A stretch of 64,000 nucleotides of DNA from Parapristionchus giblindavisi (taxonomy: Eukaryota; Nematoda; Chromadorea; Rhabditida; Diplogasteridae): the NCBI GenBank assembly GCA_943737045.1, contig CALSFV010000023.1:1054341-1118340 (forward strand), read 5' to 3'. Position 1 is the stretch's first letter. Every line of letters starts with the position of its first letter. Shown piece by piece: positions 14,101 to 24,046 of this stretch. The notes under the pieces were generated by a model, which was not told the origin of the DNA, made no database searches, and worked only from the letters and a program-made list of their open reading frames with translations. A program made the translations under genes and the position numbers.

Positions 14101-16169
14101 GGGGGTCGGACGCAAAAATGGAGCATTTATACGTCATTTTGAGTGATTTTTTAGGAAAATCGGGGGGTCGGGTGCCAAAAATCGGGGGTGCATTGCCGCT
14201 AGCGGCAGTGAAGCCCACGTGTGCTGTATAGCTTACATTGAGGAATTCTTTGATCGCAGTCACACGTTCCCGTCTTTCTTTCGTCATCCATTTTCCAGGA
14301 ACTGCGATGAAGGATTTCTTTCCGACAATAGTACTATCTGAATTAACATCCTTTCAGATATTGTTGTGTTAACCGAAGGAAATGAAGGGGTAATGTTGAT
14401 AACATAATATTGATCTACATCTTCAAAATGACGAATTTCAATTTAATTAAAATCACAATCTATTCGACATACATAGGTCGAAAAGTACGTTACACACTAC
14501 GAAGCCTGATCGCATTTTGAAAAAAAAATTCACAAAAAATCGAAAAAAAACCTGACCGCATTTGTGAGTTTTATTTGAATACATAACCGTATTTGAACCG
14601 AAAATTCCCTAGAACTCAAAAAACTTGGACGCATTTTGAGAATGCGTAACATAGCTATTGTGTCGACAAATAATGAAGATGAAATGAAGGATATTGGATA
14701 ATCATTGTATACCTACCATATTCTTCATCATTCGGTTCATCTTCTTGTCCAGCGATGCGTCTAGCATCTCTTTCCTCGCGTGCTGCACAACATTCATTTA
14801 ATATTCTCTATTAATCAATACGGCCACTTACAGTATCTAGGCTGAAGGGATGGTACAACTGGTTGCTCCTGTAGCTTCTTATTCTCCTCGTCGTTCTTGT
14901 ATTTTTCCATCTAAATTCATGATATTTTTAATATCACAACCCAGCCTCCCACTTACCAATCTACTATAACCTACCGTAATCTCTCAGACACATCAATCAA
15001 TAACATGTAATCAGTAAAGTACAGTCGACAGTACCTGTTCATACATGGATTGAATCTTCTTCTCTTCTGTACTTCCAGGTTTCAACTCTTGAAACTTTAG
15101 AGTAGGCCATTCCATTACAAATTCTGTCATTCGATCTTTCGTTGCCTCCTTGTCCCTGTATATTCATTACCGATCATTTATAAATTACTCTCATTATTAA
15201 AATAATTTCTACTGCTTATTCTAATACATTTTGCAATATGGTCATCAGAATAAATCACTATGTGATAATTATAATCAAAATCAAAACATAACGAGCAAAT
15301 CAACAGATATGATATATGTAATAACCTACCTGTGAATCAGTGCCTTTCCGTACACTCCACGTTTTATATCAGTATACTCCTTTGAATCATCCTTAGGAGG
15401 GATAAGGACGGGACCCACAAGGTACGACCAAGCGATATCCTCCAAGGGGACTATTATTATTAAAATGCATGAAATACTTTAAATTAACTAAACATCGATA
15501 ATATACCTCTCCAAAGAATACGACATCGTCCGATCTATCGGTGAAGAGAAGCGGAGTATCGATCTTCTGAAACAAGAAATATCATGCTCATTTCAAACAA
15601 ATTAAATTACCTACAAATTCATTCAAAATATGCGTGCACCTAATTGTAAACGTTAAAATTCAGATAGATTCTAAACTAAATGTTCAATGATGAATTATGA
15701 TGTTTAACAAGGAAATCAGAAAAATAAGCTTACACATTCATTTGTGTAGTCAATCTTGAATGGACCCTCTGTAGCAGGGATAATAGTAAGGTTGAGAAGC
15801 ATATCAGGAGGTAATGATCGCTGTTCCACATTCGTCCAATTAATCCAATCAGAAATTACGATTCTGTAATTGATCAACCAACTATTACACTAGACAATAA
15901 AATCATTCAGTGATCATATGCGTTGAATAAAAGTATCCTACTTTAGTACTTTAGTTAAACTGACAAAAATATCGCGCTAAGTATCAGATTTGACAAGAAA
16001 CGGAAGAATCAATGAAAACATACGATTTCAGCTTGGCATCATTGAGGTGCAAGAAGACCTCATGGAAGGAATGTGTTTCATTCACGTAGACGGTCGCTCT
16101 ACATTTCTGATGTTGATCTATATCGTTAGTCTTCTCCCAGATGACGCCTTTTCCTCGCGTTGGCAACAT
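5171..16169 (-). CDS. Uncharacterised multi-exon protein with RGG/proline-rich tail
   Basis: I do not recognise this family. The proposed start is ATG at 16169 (MLPTRGKGVIWEKTND). Phase-consistent exons follow: IVISDWINWTNVEQRSLPPD (near 15850), KIDTPLLFTDRSDD (15540), DIAWSYLVGPVLIPP (15430), DKEATKDRMTEFVMEWPTLK (15130), a charged MEKYKNDEENKKLQEQ exon (14890), REERDARRIAGQEDEPNDEE (14770), KSFIAVPGKWMTKERRERV (14300) and ITRYHLVIIYNPCENEP (13810). Then come LDKKRERLYVDQ (11440), YMQWPDQ (11075), DYGTIEHPVLHLIYVDGQ (10850), an acidic GEEEEEVSAHVPPLE exon (7400), SPPPDLNYVNGPYAKP (6440), RPPPPSHFVDPNRIGTPPPG (6200), GGYSPNSGSERGGGRYRD (5950) and NYNGRGRGGFRRNDPPP, ending at TGA 5171. The basic RGG tail suggests RNA binding (inference). 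Junctions at about 11450 and 7560 do not fit in phase, so exons there may be missed or the locus could be two genes. Confidence 0.6.
5371..5517. repeat. Small GC-ended MITE (CCGCTAGCGGCA family)
   Basis: Begins CTGCCGCTAGCGGCAATACC and ends GCAATGCCCGCCCACGTATG, with a CCGATTTTCC-rich body. Its reverse complement matches 14066-14222 over almost the full length. It lies in an intron of the RGG gene. Confidence 0.75.
8374..8445 (+). other. tRNA-like module (A box and B box), left arm copy
   Basis: TGGCGCAGTGG matches an A box and GTGTTCGATCCCC a B box, spaced as in a tRNA gene. The acceptor stem does not close well and no confident anticodon arm is visible. I call it a tRNA-derived Pol III promoter relic, not a functional tRNA. 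Confidence 0.6.
9218..9290 (-). other. tRNA-like module, right arm copy
   Basis: Inverted copy of the module at 8374. Here the T-arm is perfect (GCGGG TTCGATC CCCGC), whereas the left copy has a mismatch, so this copy is closer to the ancestral tRNA. The D and anticodon arms are still poor. Confidence 0.6.
10568..10725. repeat. Degenerate ACCCGTA short-repeat tract
   Basis: Variants of TATAAACTGGCCCGTA recur several times (TGACCCGTAATTG, ACAGACCCGATTATAAA, AAACTGGCCCGTAAAA, AAACTGATCCGTACCC), giving an imprecise tandem repeat between the foldback and the next exon. Confidence 0.5.
11515..13135. repeat. 1.6-kb foldback element in intron of the RGG gene
   Basis: Ends read TATCACGCGTG (left) and CACGCGTGATA-like (right), with probable TA targets. 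The arms (about 11515-12060 and 12590-13135) are inverted copies: AGGGGCGGGAAGCTGACGTT near 11828 is mirrored near 12817. The right arm keeps extra bases near 13045-13120. The roughly 530-bp centre contains an acidic open frame (12362-12520). No transposase is seen. Confidence 0.85.
12362..12520 (+). other. Short acidic open frame in foldback centre
   Basis: Reads AEKKRVVFEGEDEEEDEDEF and continues through NEIITDKQGEEGFLRESIEA to TAG at 12518. A nearby other-frame stretch is Ser/Thr/Arg rich. The composition is gene-like, so it may be a captured exon or decayed cargo of the foldback. No family is recognised. Confidence 0.3.
14066..14222. repeat. Small MITE, inverted relative to 5371-5517
   Basis: Starts CATACGTGGGTGGGCATTGC and ends GCGGCAGTGAAGCCCACGTG. 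The body has GACGCAAAAATGGAGC and GACGTATAAATGC-type sequence shared with the 5.4-kb copy in reverse. The ends form imperfect terminal inverted repeats. Confidence 0.75.
14474..14672. repeat. Second copy of the GACCGCATTTTG element
   Basis: Begins TAGGTCGAAAAGTACGTTAC and ends near ATAGCTATTGTGTCGAC, the same termini as 4891-5090. The internal repeats are more degenerate (CCTGATCGCATTTTG, CCTGACCGCATTTG, CTTGGACGCATTTTG). Confidence 0.65.
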
Positions 16170-16410
16170 TTCCGCTGACTGCTCTCGTAGTATATAAGAT
16201 GGATAAAGATGGACAAAGGAAACAGTACTTAAATTAAGAGGAAAGCGGTGAAATATCGCGATAAGTAAAGTGACACCAAGATGGGTATATTTTTGAGAGT
16301 CAGTTAGCGATAGCTGAATTTGGTGTGTAGTAAGGATATCCTAAAATTCGGTCCCGGCCCTCAGCTCCCGGTCCCAGAACGTATGGCTTCGAACACGGCC
16401 CTTGTTGTAA

Positions 16411-16515
16411 AATTTTGGCAAATAGTATACTTCACCTACTTCACCTTGTAACCCTACTTCACCCTTCTTCACCACACTTCACCTTCATTCACCCTTCTTC
16501 ACCCTACTTCACCGG
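16411..16515. repeat. TTCACC-rich repeat, left member of an inverted pair
   Basis: AATAGTATACTTCACC is followed by irregular TACTTCACC/CTTCACC units. The reverse complement recurs at 21519-21612, including the non-repetitive lead AAAATTTTGGCAAATAGTAT. The pair flanks about 5 kb. Confidence 0.8.
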
Positions 16516-16820
16516 AGTAATTTCTAAGTATTTAAATTTTAATATAAATTCAATATTTAAATAATTTTTAAATTGTTGGGTTTGTTTTAAACTTCATGTT
16601 GTAATTACAGATTAGTAACGATCTACGAGTTAGTAGAAGTAGAGAAAATGTTGAGCTATAAGTAATGGTGGATTCCGAAACGTAAGTCTAGTGATTAAGT
16701 TAGTTTATTTAATTATCGCTTTAGATCACATCTTGTCCATCATTTAATTCTTTAAGAATTTATTTAAGATAAAGGTTTGATCTTTGATCTTTTGATCTCT
16801 TATTGATGATCTATCTCTAG

Positions 16821-17672
16821 ATGGATCGATTATCAATAGCAGCTCTATTTGATCGTAATCAATATATATATATATTCTCTGTTCTATTCGATATTTTATT
16901 AGCTACACTTTTATCATATGTAGCTGTTAATGTTGTATCTACTCGTAAGTCCTCGCCCATTTCTACCGTAATCAACCGTAACTATTGTTCCCTTTAAGAT
17001 ATCTACCGTGATCTCTCGTTGTTTTCGCATTCGTCACTGCAAGTGCGCATGCGGGTATATCTATATCTTCGACAGAGATCAAAGATCAATCATGAGTTCC
17101 TTTTCAGTTTTCTCTTGTAAAGAGTGTTCAACCATATGCTGCTTCGCCTACTCATGGATTTAACTGACAGGTATTCTATTCATTATTGATTCAATACCTT
17201 GAATACGATGAAATATATGATTATCCAGATAGATGATTAAAAGATGTCCATTTCATTCTAACTCTTGTTCATACTATCAACATCATTATTTATCTAGGTA
17301 GCATATTCTCGCTCATTCTATCTCTTATGCTGTCTTCAATCCTTCTTCATCTTCTTGTTCTTCAAAACATTCGGGATACAGCTGTTCCATGGAATTGGAA
17401 TGTTTATCGGTAATGTGTGTGGACTACTGTAATGACGATTTTCGATCGATTTCACCGTATCTTTTAATTCAGAAATTCAATGAAAGCAGTATTCAAGAAT
17501 GCCGATCAATATGCACTTTTCATCTTCATCCTATTATTGAGGATTGTTTCCAGGTATACTGTAGATGGAGTGTACTATGCTTTATTTTATCAATCAATAA
17601 ATCCATCTATTTCAGATTTGATATCATCGTCCTATTCCTAATTCAAATCAATTCAATCAAGGTTTTCATAAA
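16821..17672 (+). other. Possible small multi-pass membrane exons (unresolved)
   Basis: Hydrophobic stretches appear after plausible acceptors: MDRLSIAALFDRNQ then YIFSVLFDILLATLLSYVAV (16821-16940), SRSFYLLCCLQSFFIFLFF (about 17300-17360), KNADQYALFIFILLLRIVS (about 17490-17560) and FDIIVLFLIQIN (about 17620-17660). I could not make the exon phases agree. It may be the 5' part of the downstream gene, a separate small membrane protein, or decayed sequence. Confidence 0.25.
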
Positions 17673-17780
17673 CTGGTCTGTTTTATTATATCATCTACAG
17701 TAGTCTTGGAGAATCTGTAGTTCTTACTGTAGTTACTTTATGATTACTGTATCTACCGTATATTATCGTAATATTTTAAG

Positions 17781-20706
17781 CCTCGTGATTCAACTCTGGA
17801 AGGAATTGAAATTCGATTTAATAAAGTAGAAAGAATTTGTGTAAACTTCAATTATTATCTAACTATCCATACAAAGAAAGTAGCTGCTCTTATAAGTAAT
17901 CATTCTTCTCTCAAGTAAGTATATCATTCTTCTCATATCTGAAAGATGATTAACTATCCTATTCAGACAATTGTTCCCTGATCTTCAAAGTGAATTGAAG
18001 CCTAGTATTATAAGGAAAACAAGAGTAATCGCTAATAATTGGATAATGAATACTAATCTGAAGTGAGTTAAACATATTAAAAGATAAGAATATTGATATT
18101 ATTTTAGTTGTCGATTCATTGTTGAGAAAGCATTGGCTGAGATTCTGAAGAAATTGAAACAGAAGAAAGATGATAAAGTACTTGATTATTATAAAGCATT
18201 GAAAAGAGAACATGATGATGGTAGAGAAAAGGTATTATGGATATTGAATGACTTAATAGTAAGTATATCTTATAGGAAGTGACAGATAGAAAGAGAGAAT
18301 GTGATGCATTGAGTAGTCAACTCAAACAAAGTCTACCGAAAGTGAATAGGAATCTAGTTAAGGTAAGTATATATTCATTATATGGAATAGTATTCATTCA
18401 TTCATTCATTGAAGGGTGTAAATAATGCATGGAAGAACTTATGGGATCTACAAAAGACATGTGAAGGGTCGATTATTGAATGTTTGAAAGTTGAATTTGG
18501 AGATAGAATTGGAGATAGAATAGTTTCATTATCTAGAGAGACAATACAGAAGATTAATCATATCATATCTAAAGTTGGAGTGCAAAATGGAAATGAATAT
18601 GGTAATTTATATGATTGTATGATGTTGATAAGAATATAATGGATGTATAGTATAGAGCATTATAGGAGATGAAAGTATTGATGTAGGAGAAGAAGTAAAG
18701 GAAGATACACATATAAGTAGAGTAGAACAAACATCTCAAGATAGAATGAATGTATGGAATAGAGCATCACTCAAGTTTGTATTATTTATCATCTATTTCT
18801 ATATATTATATCAATACACTATATATAAAGCAGAAAAGTGATCGTGTTTGTTACCGGCCACGCCCACTTTCTCTCTCTCTCTCTCTTTCAATGCAGTGCT
18901 CGGCGTACACCAGACGGGTTTGGTGCGCGATGGAACTGATCAGCGGTGGGCGGGGCTTAGTCGGTTCCAAGCCATACCAAGTTAGCTAATAAGTCAAGCC
19001 GTCAATAATTAAGTTATAAGTCAAGGATTAAGTTAAGTAATAAGGTCATAAGGAATAAGTTAAGTACAGTTAAGTAAACAAAGTGAAATTAAGTCATGCT
19101 AACGTAAGGTAAGTTAACATTAGTGTTATACGTCATGGTACATATTACTGTAACACAACCAAGCACATCACCGATTACGGTAGCACCACATATCGTACAT
19201 CAAGGATAAGGAATATGATTTTTAGCTACCGTAACCCGGTTCGGTAGGTCAGATTAAGTACCGAAAGTCAGCTTTGAGTAAAAACTGTCGTCCTAAGCAT
19301 TATTCGAGTTATATGATTATGCCTATTGTACACTACCGTAACCCGGTTCGGTGGGTCAGATTAAGTACCGATTGTCAGCTTTGAGTAAAAATTGTCGTAT
19401 TAGGCATTATTCGAGTTATATGATTATGCCGATTTTTTGACTACCGTAACCCCGTTCGGTGGGTCAGATTTAGTACGCTTGGTCAGATTTGAGTAAAAAA
19501 TAGTCGTACTAAGCATTATTCGAGTTATATGATTATGCTTATTGTAGACTACCGTAACCCGGTTCGGTGGGTCAGATTAAGTACCGATAGTCAGCTTTGA
19601 GTAAAAATTGTCGTATTAAGCATTATTCGAGTTATATGATTATGCCTATTGTTGACTACCGTAACCCCGTTCGGTGGGTCAGATTTAGTACGCTTGGTCA
19701 GATTTGAGTAAAAAATAGTCGTACTAAGCATTATTCGAGTTATATGATTATGCCTATTGTAGACTGCCGTAACCCGGTTCGGTGGGTCAGATTAAGTACC
19801 GATGGTCAGCTTTGAGTAAAAATTGTCATACTAAGCATTATTCGAGTTATATGATTATGCCTATTGTAGACTACCGTAACCCGATTCGCTGGGTCAGAAT
19901 AAGTACGATTAGTCAGATTAGATAAATATTCTGTGTAGTCATCGTCAAGTCTCATGCACCTCAGATAGAATCAAAAATTCTCAAAAAAAACTGCTGAATT
20001 TCTACAAACGTCAATAAACAACACACAACCCAACCTAGCGCGCGACCAGACACAATGCAGTCGATAACGCGCGCCGTAGGCGCGCGCGACCGGCTGGTTA
20101 TATTATATTATATATGTTGTCTTACCTGGTATTAACATATTTTCAGTACATTCAATAGCAATACGGGAATATACAAAGCTACTCAGAAGTTTACAGTTGA
20201 TAAACGAGCAGATAAATCAAGTAAATCATTATGATTACCAATAAAATAATTTATAATATTGATACTAACATTATAGAATATCTTGAATGCTCTGAAGGTG
20301 ATATATTCTATGTGGAGAAAGTGAATATGGATAATAATTCATATGAATGTTTTAATGGACAAAAACATGGACTTATTCCAATATTTGTATTGACTAAAAT
20401 GGGATCGAATATAGAAAGACCACACTCTACACCTATTATACCATTGAAATCATCTATTACTTCAAATGAACAACCAACTATATCTCTATTGGGTATAGAT
20501 TTATTATTATACTATATATTCAATATCGATTGAATTGATTTAGAAATGAGTACTCCTGTTATTAATTCTAGTCTTCCTGTACTGAAACCTCAATTATTAT
20601 CTCGAAGAGTTCCATCTCTTCCATCTATTGCATCGGATCCATTTGGTATATTATCTATATATATTAATAAATGAATGAAGGAATGATTATAGATAATCCT
20701 TCATAA
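17781..20706 (+). CDS. BAR domain plus SH3-like protein (DNMBP/Tuba- or amphiphysin-like), 5' end unresolved
   Basis: Ten exons join with consistent phases: 17781-17914, 17967-18062, 18108-18231, 18276-18362, 18415-18601, 18666-18774, 20147-20220, 20277-20492, 20544-20645, and 20693 to TAA at 20706. The first five give a BAR-type coiled domain: PRDSTLEGIEIRFNKVERI, then KKDDKVLDYYKALKREHDDG (the KxDKxLDY signature), then CDALSSQLKQSLPKVNRNLV. An acidic linker (GEEVKEDTHIS) follows, then an SH3-like domain: GIYKATQKFTVDKRAD, YLECSEGDIFYVEKV (ALYDY/GDxI-like) and KHGLIPIFVLTK (GLIPxxYV-like). BAR-SH3 proteins bend membranes and recruit dynamin or actin regulators (family knowledge). No RhoGEF domain is visible upstream. 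The 1.4-kb intron 18775-20146 holds a minisatellite. Confidence 0.7.
18775..19225. other. Intron segment with CT microsatellite and TAAGTTA-rich tract
   Basis: Contains a CT run near 18870-18888, an inverted CCACGCCCAC/GTGGGCGGGG pair (about 18855 and 18944) and many TAAGTTAAGT-like words from 18990 to 19110. No exon is seen. Confidence 0.5.
19226..19935. repeat. 107-108-bp minisatellite, seven units, alternating subtypes
   Basis: Units start with CTACCGTAAC (CTGCC in one) at 19226, 19333, 19441, 19549, 19656, 19764 and 19871. Type A has ACCCGGTTCGGTGGGTCAG then ATTAAGTACCGAT. Type B has ACCCCGTTCGGTGGGTCAG then ATTTAGTACGCTTGG. The order is A-A-B-A-B-A then a divergent, truncated unit. It lies within the BAR-SH3 intron. 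Confidence 0.9.
20037..20090. other. GC-rich palindromic island (GCGCGC)
   Basis: Around 20072 the words GCGCGCCGTAGGCGCGCGC form a near-perfect stem, in a region otherwise strongly AT-rich. Another GCGCGCGACC occurs at 20039. It could form a hairpin or be a methylation-prone relic; the function is unknown. Confidence 0.45.
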
Positions 20707-21321
20707 TCAACAATCATTCGTCTTCTCAATCCTTCATCTATTTCTAATTATTCATTTCCTCTTTCATTATCTTCAATTCAATCTTCTTCTATTAATCCCC
20801 AATCAATATCATCTCCATCACAATCAATATATCCTTTCTCAATCAATTCCTTTATCAACATCATGTCTTCAATCAACTCGATCATCATCATTATCAACTA
20901 ATTCTAATCCATCATCAGTGAAGATGTAGATACCCATCCAACACTCCTTCTATATCTGAGATGTTGGATGAACTTCATCTGGATGAAAGAAGATTCTATC
21001 GAAGATATGAATGAATGAATACAAATTATGGAGAGAGAAATATGTTCATTCTTTTATCTTTTGCTTGCTAATGATTATGCAATCGATAAAAATGTCTGTT
21101 GTTGATTACTGTTGAATAGTGAATGGATATATTTGCTATGTTCGTATGATCATCTATTGGTCAAGCATACATATATGTATGTAGGAATCATAAACTATGT
21201 TCGCTTGAATTGGAAGCAATTAGATCATATCGATCTATTCACATTGTCTAGATATATTCAGTCATTACTATTCATTAATGAAACAGCTCCATATGTTGCT
21301 AATGAAGATTGGAAGACTTAA
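20707..21321 (+). other. Ser/Pro-rich open stretches after the BAR-SH3 stop
   Basis: Reading through the TAA at 20704 in the same frame gives a Ser/Asn-rich stretch (SISNYSFPLSLSSIQSSSIN). A second frame gives STSCLQSTRSSSLSTNSN, and a third gives SISEMLDELHLDERRFYRRY ending near 21018. A further open frame, 21112-21321 (KQLDHIDLFTLSRYIQSL), is unrecognised. The pattern suggests a former longer tail broken by stops and frameshifts, or unrecognised splicing. Confidence 0.35.
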
Positions 21322-21518
21322 AATATAATAATGTTCATGTCTTATTTTTTCTTCCTACAGTTTTTGATTGATCTATTCTTACACTATATATTACATGCAC
21401 TCAATTTCATAACGTCTAACATAGCGTATTCGTTTTGACTGTTCATTAACATATCCAACGAATAAAGATTCAATCCTCCATTAAAAATAATAAATAATTT
21501 TAGAATTCATGAAAGTGG

Positions 21519-21612
21519 TGAACAATGGTGAAGTAGGGTGAATGAAGGTGAAGTGTGGTGAAGTAGGGTTAAAGGGTGAACTGGGTGAAGTATACTATTC
21601 GCCTAAAATTTT
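21519..21612. repeat. TTCACC-rich repeat, right member of inverted pair (GGTGAA)
   Basis: GTGAAGTAGGGTGAATGAAG and related words end in GGTGAAGTATACTATTCGCC. This is the reverse complement of 16411-16515 including the unique lead sequence. Confidence 0.8.
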
Positions 21613-22239
21613 GTCACGAAAAAATAATTTTCTTTTCATAGACACATTTATTTGGATGGTAACGTTGAATATATCATAGAAACAAAGTGAATGAATGTTT
21701 GAGAGAGTGGAAAAGGTATCCATATATCTTCATCCCATTTCAAATATGATGAATCGATTAATCGCGTTCATTACAGTAATCTTCTAACAGTTATGTATCA
21801 TTCTGCTATCTCGTCGCAATTCTACCGAAAAAAATGACTCACACATTTCTACATACATTCTCCCTTTACTTCTCATTGTTATTTAGCACTGATTTCGCGT
21901 TGATTAAATAATAAAAATCCACCTCCATCCAATAACCTATTCTCTAACAATACTTCAGTCACATTATATTATCTGTTCCGTTTCGCCTTGTTTATTACTA
22001 TCTTGGCTTCGAAACAGTGTTTGAAGGTAAAATTCACAGCGTTTCGAGAGCGGTCACGGTGTAATAGAGAAAAAATAGGTAGAGCGAAAAAGCGAGAGAG
22101 CACGGACGATGAGAGTACACCACGGTGTAGATTATATATACAGATATGTGATATATATTGAGATATATGCTACAGGATTACTGTAATAAATGCACCATTA
22201 TTGAATAGACAGATTGGAGATGACAGAAGGGTACACTTA

Positions 22240-22777
22240 CAGGGCTGTGCATTTTTCGCTCATGAGCCTGCAGTAATTCAATCAAAATCAAATCAGGAGA
22301 AATTAAACTCGTTTTCCGATTTTCCGAATTTTCCGAATTTCCGAGAAAAAGTCGGAAAATTTTCCGAATTTTTTTTGTCTAGAAAAAATTCAATTTTCTA
22401 CAATTACGGTATTCCGGATACCATCTTCTGGAAATTTTTTATCTGCCCGTACACTGATACCCGTTTTCTTCTACATTTTCCTTCAAAAAGTAAATTTTTG
22501 CCAATTGCCATCCCCTGCAATTTACATTCCGATCCTTGTTCATGGGCTTTAATTTTTGATTTGATATCCCGTGTTGCTGTTTTATGTTCTGTGTGGCTTT
22601 TGTCATTTTTAGGACCTCGATAAAGCAAACAAATCGAGAAAAAAACTCAAAAATTTTAGTATTAAAGCGAATTTAGATTTTTCCGAAAATTTCCCCAATT
22701 CTCCGAATTTTTCGAGAAATAATTTCGGAAATTTTCCATTTCCGAAATTTTCCGGAAAAAAATTCCGCACAGCCCTG
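22240..22777. mobile_element. hAT-type non-autonomous element with 9-bp target duplication
   Basis: Begins CAGGGCTGTGC and ends GCACAGCCCTG. Immediately outside, GTACACTTA is repeated at 22231-22239 and 22778-22786. CAGGG termini fit hAT-like elements, which normally make 8-bp duplications; one of the nine bases may be chance. The body is TTTTCCGAA-rich with no transposase. Its open frames are low complexity. Confidence 0.85.
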
Positions 22778-22789
22778 GTACACTTATAT

Positions 22790-24040
22790 ATCTGTTAAAT
22801 GTGTACTAATGAATGTGATATTATTGATTCATCATAGATATTTGAGATGAAAAGAAGATTTATCAACCGCCTTTTCTACTTTCTCAAAGATTCCTTTAAT
22901 TGTTTATATCTGAATAAATATCGGCATGCGTTATCTTTTTGCGTTTATATGTACTCATAAAATCAGTATACAATTTTTCAATCGGTTCTGGAGGTGGCGC
23001 TGATCTCATAATCATAACATCGAAATGGCTGTCAAGAGTGTGGGGTTCGCTTTGTGTACTAGACGTCGTTTGACTAATAATTTGATTCCACTACAATTGA
23101 TAGTAAATTCATTATTTTCTTTTCAGGCTGACTGTGCATTTTACATGATGCATCCTCATGCGTTTGAAGGGAAAATGTCAAAAAGAAGAGATGATAGATC
23201 TTTTCCTAATCCAATTGGTGGACTTTCCCGTTGACTATCCTTTGGATTGATCGTAAAATCATCACCTACACGTCAGGGGATCTTCATATACTCGCTCACC
23301 CTCATATATATTGCGATGCATGGCTCCGCCCCTTTCTGGCGAACCCTACTTATACCGATTTTCAATCCACCCATTTTCATTCGAGGGCTTGGACACCGTG
23401 TACAAACATTAACACACCCAAGGTTCCTTATTTTTTTTACTGAAACGATGGCTGCAAGAATACGCGAGACAAGCGCAAATTGGCATATCGAGCAGCTCTG
23501 GTGGCATCCTGAATCGACCACGACCTATAGAAGAGTCGACCTGCAGATTCTGCAGTGCAGAATGATAAATTACAATATTCATTTTTTTTTCAATATATCA
23601 ATATATCCAATCTTTTTACACGAAGACGTTGGTCTCAACCAACCATAGTGCATTGAACGCGAAGTGGGAGCTGCCGTTTTTTTTAGTTAGTGTGCAGCAT
23701 CCGGGTACGAGGACCGGGTGCCGAGTTTTAGGACATACAGTAGTGGCTATTTTACGGATGTCACTGCGGAACAGATAGAGGTTACAAACTGTCTTATCAT
23801 TAATTCAACATAAATATATCCGATATCTCGATAATTTGTTCAATGTTACATACATTCTCTGCAATAGAACATGCAATATATTTATTGAGCATATAATATG
23901 GATATAATACAATAATACTGGATTGGCATACTATTCATTGTTGTACATTTCTAGATCTACAGACAATTTCGAAATGAATAAAGAAAGTAAATTATAATGA
24001 TTGAATATATGAATCATCTCCTAAGCATTGATTGGAGACA
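22790..24040. other. Intergenic region downstream of PEPCK, no gene recognised
   Basis: Short open frames at 23025-23234 and 23247-23648 have no recognisable domain. GGACCGGGTGCCGAGTTTTA near 23720 resembles, in reverse, a CCTAAAATTCGGTCCC tract at about 16341, so a small dispersed repeat may be present. Confidence 0.4.
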
Positions 24041-24046
24041 AGATCT

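Noticed and set aside
22201..22623. 140-codon frame
   Set aside because: It lies within the non-autonomous hAT-type element and is dominated by TTTTCCGAA repeats.
23025..23648. Overlapping open frames downstream of PEPCK
   Set aside because: There is no known motif, no phase-consistent exon chain, and the frames overlap each other on both strands.
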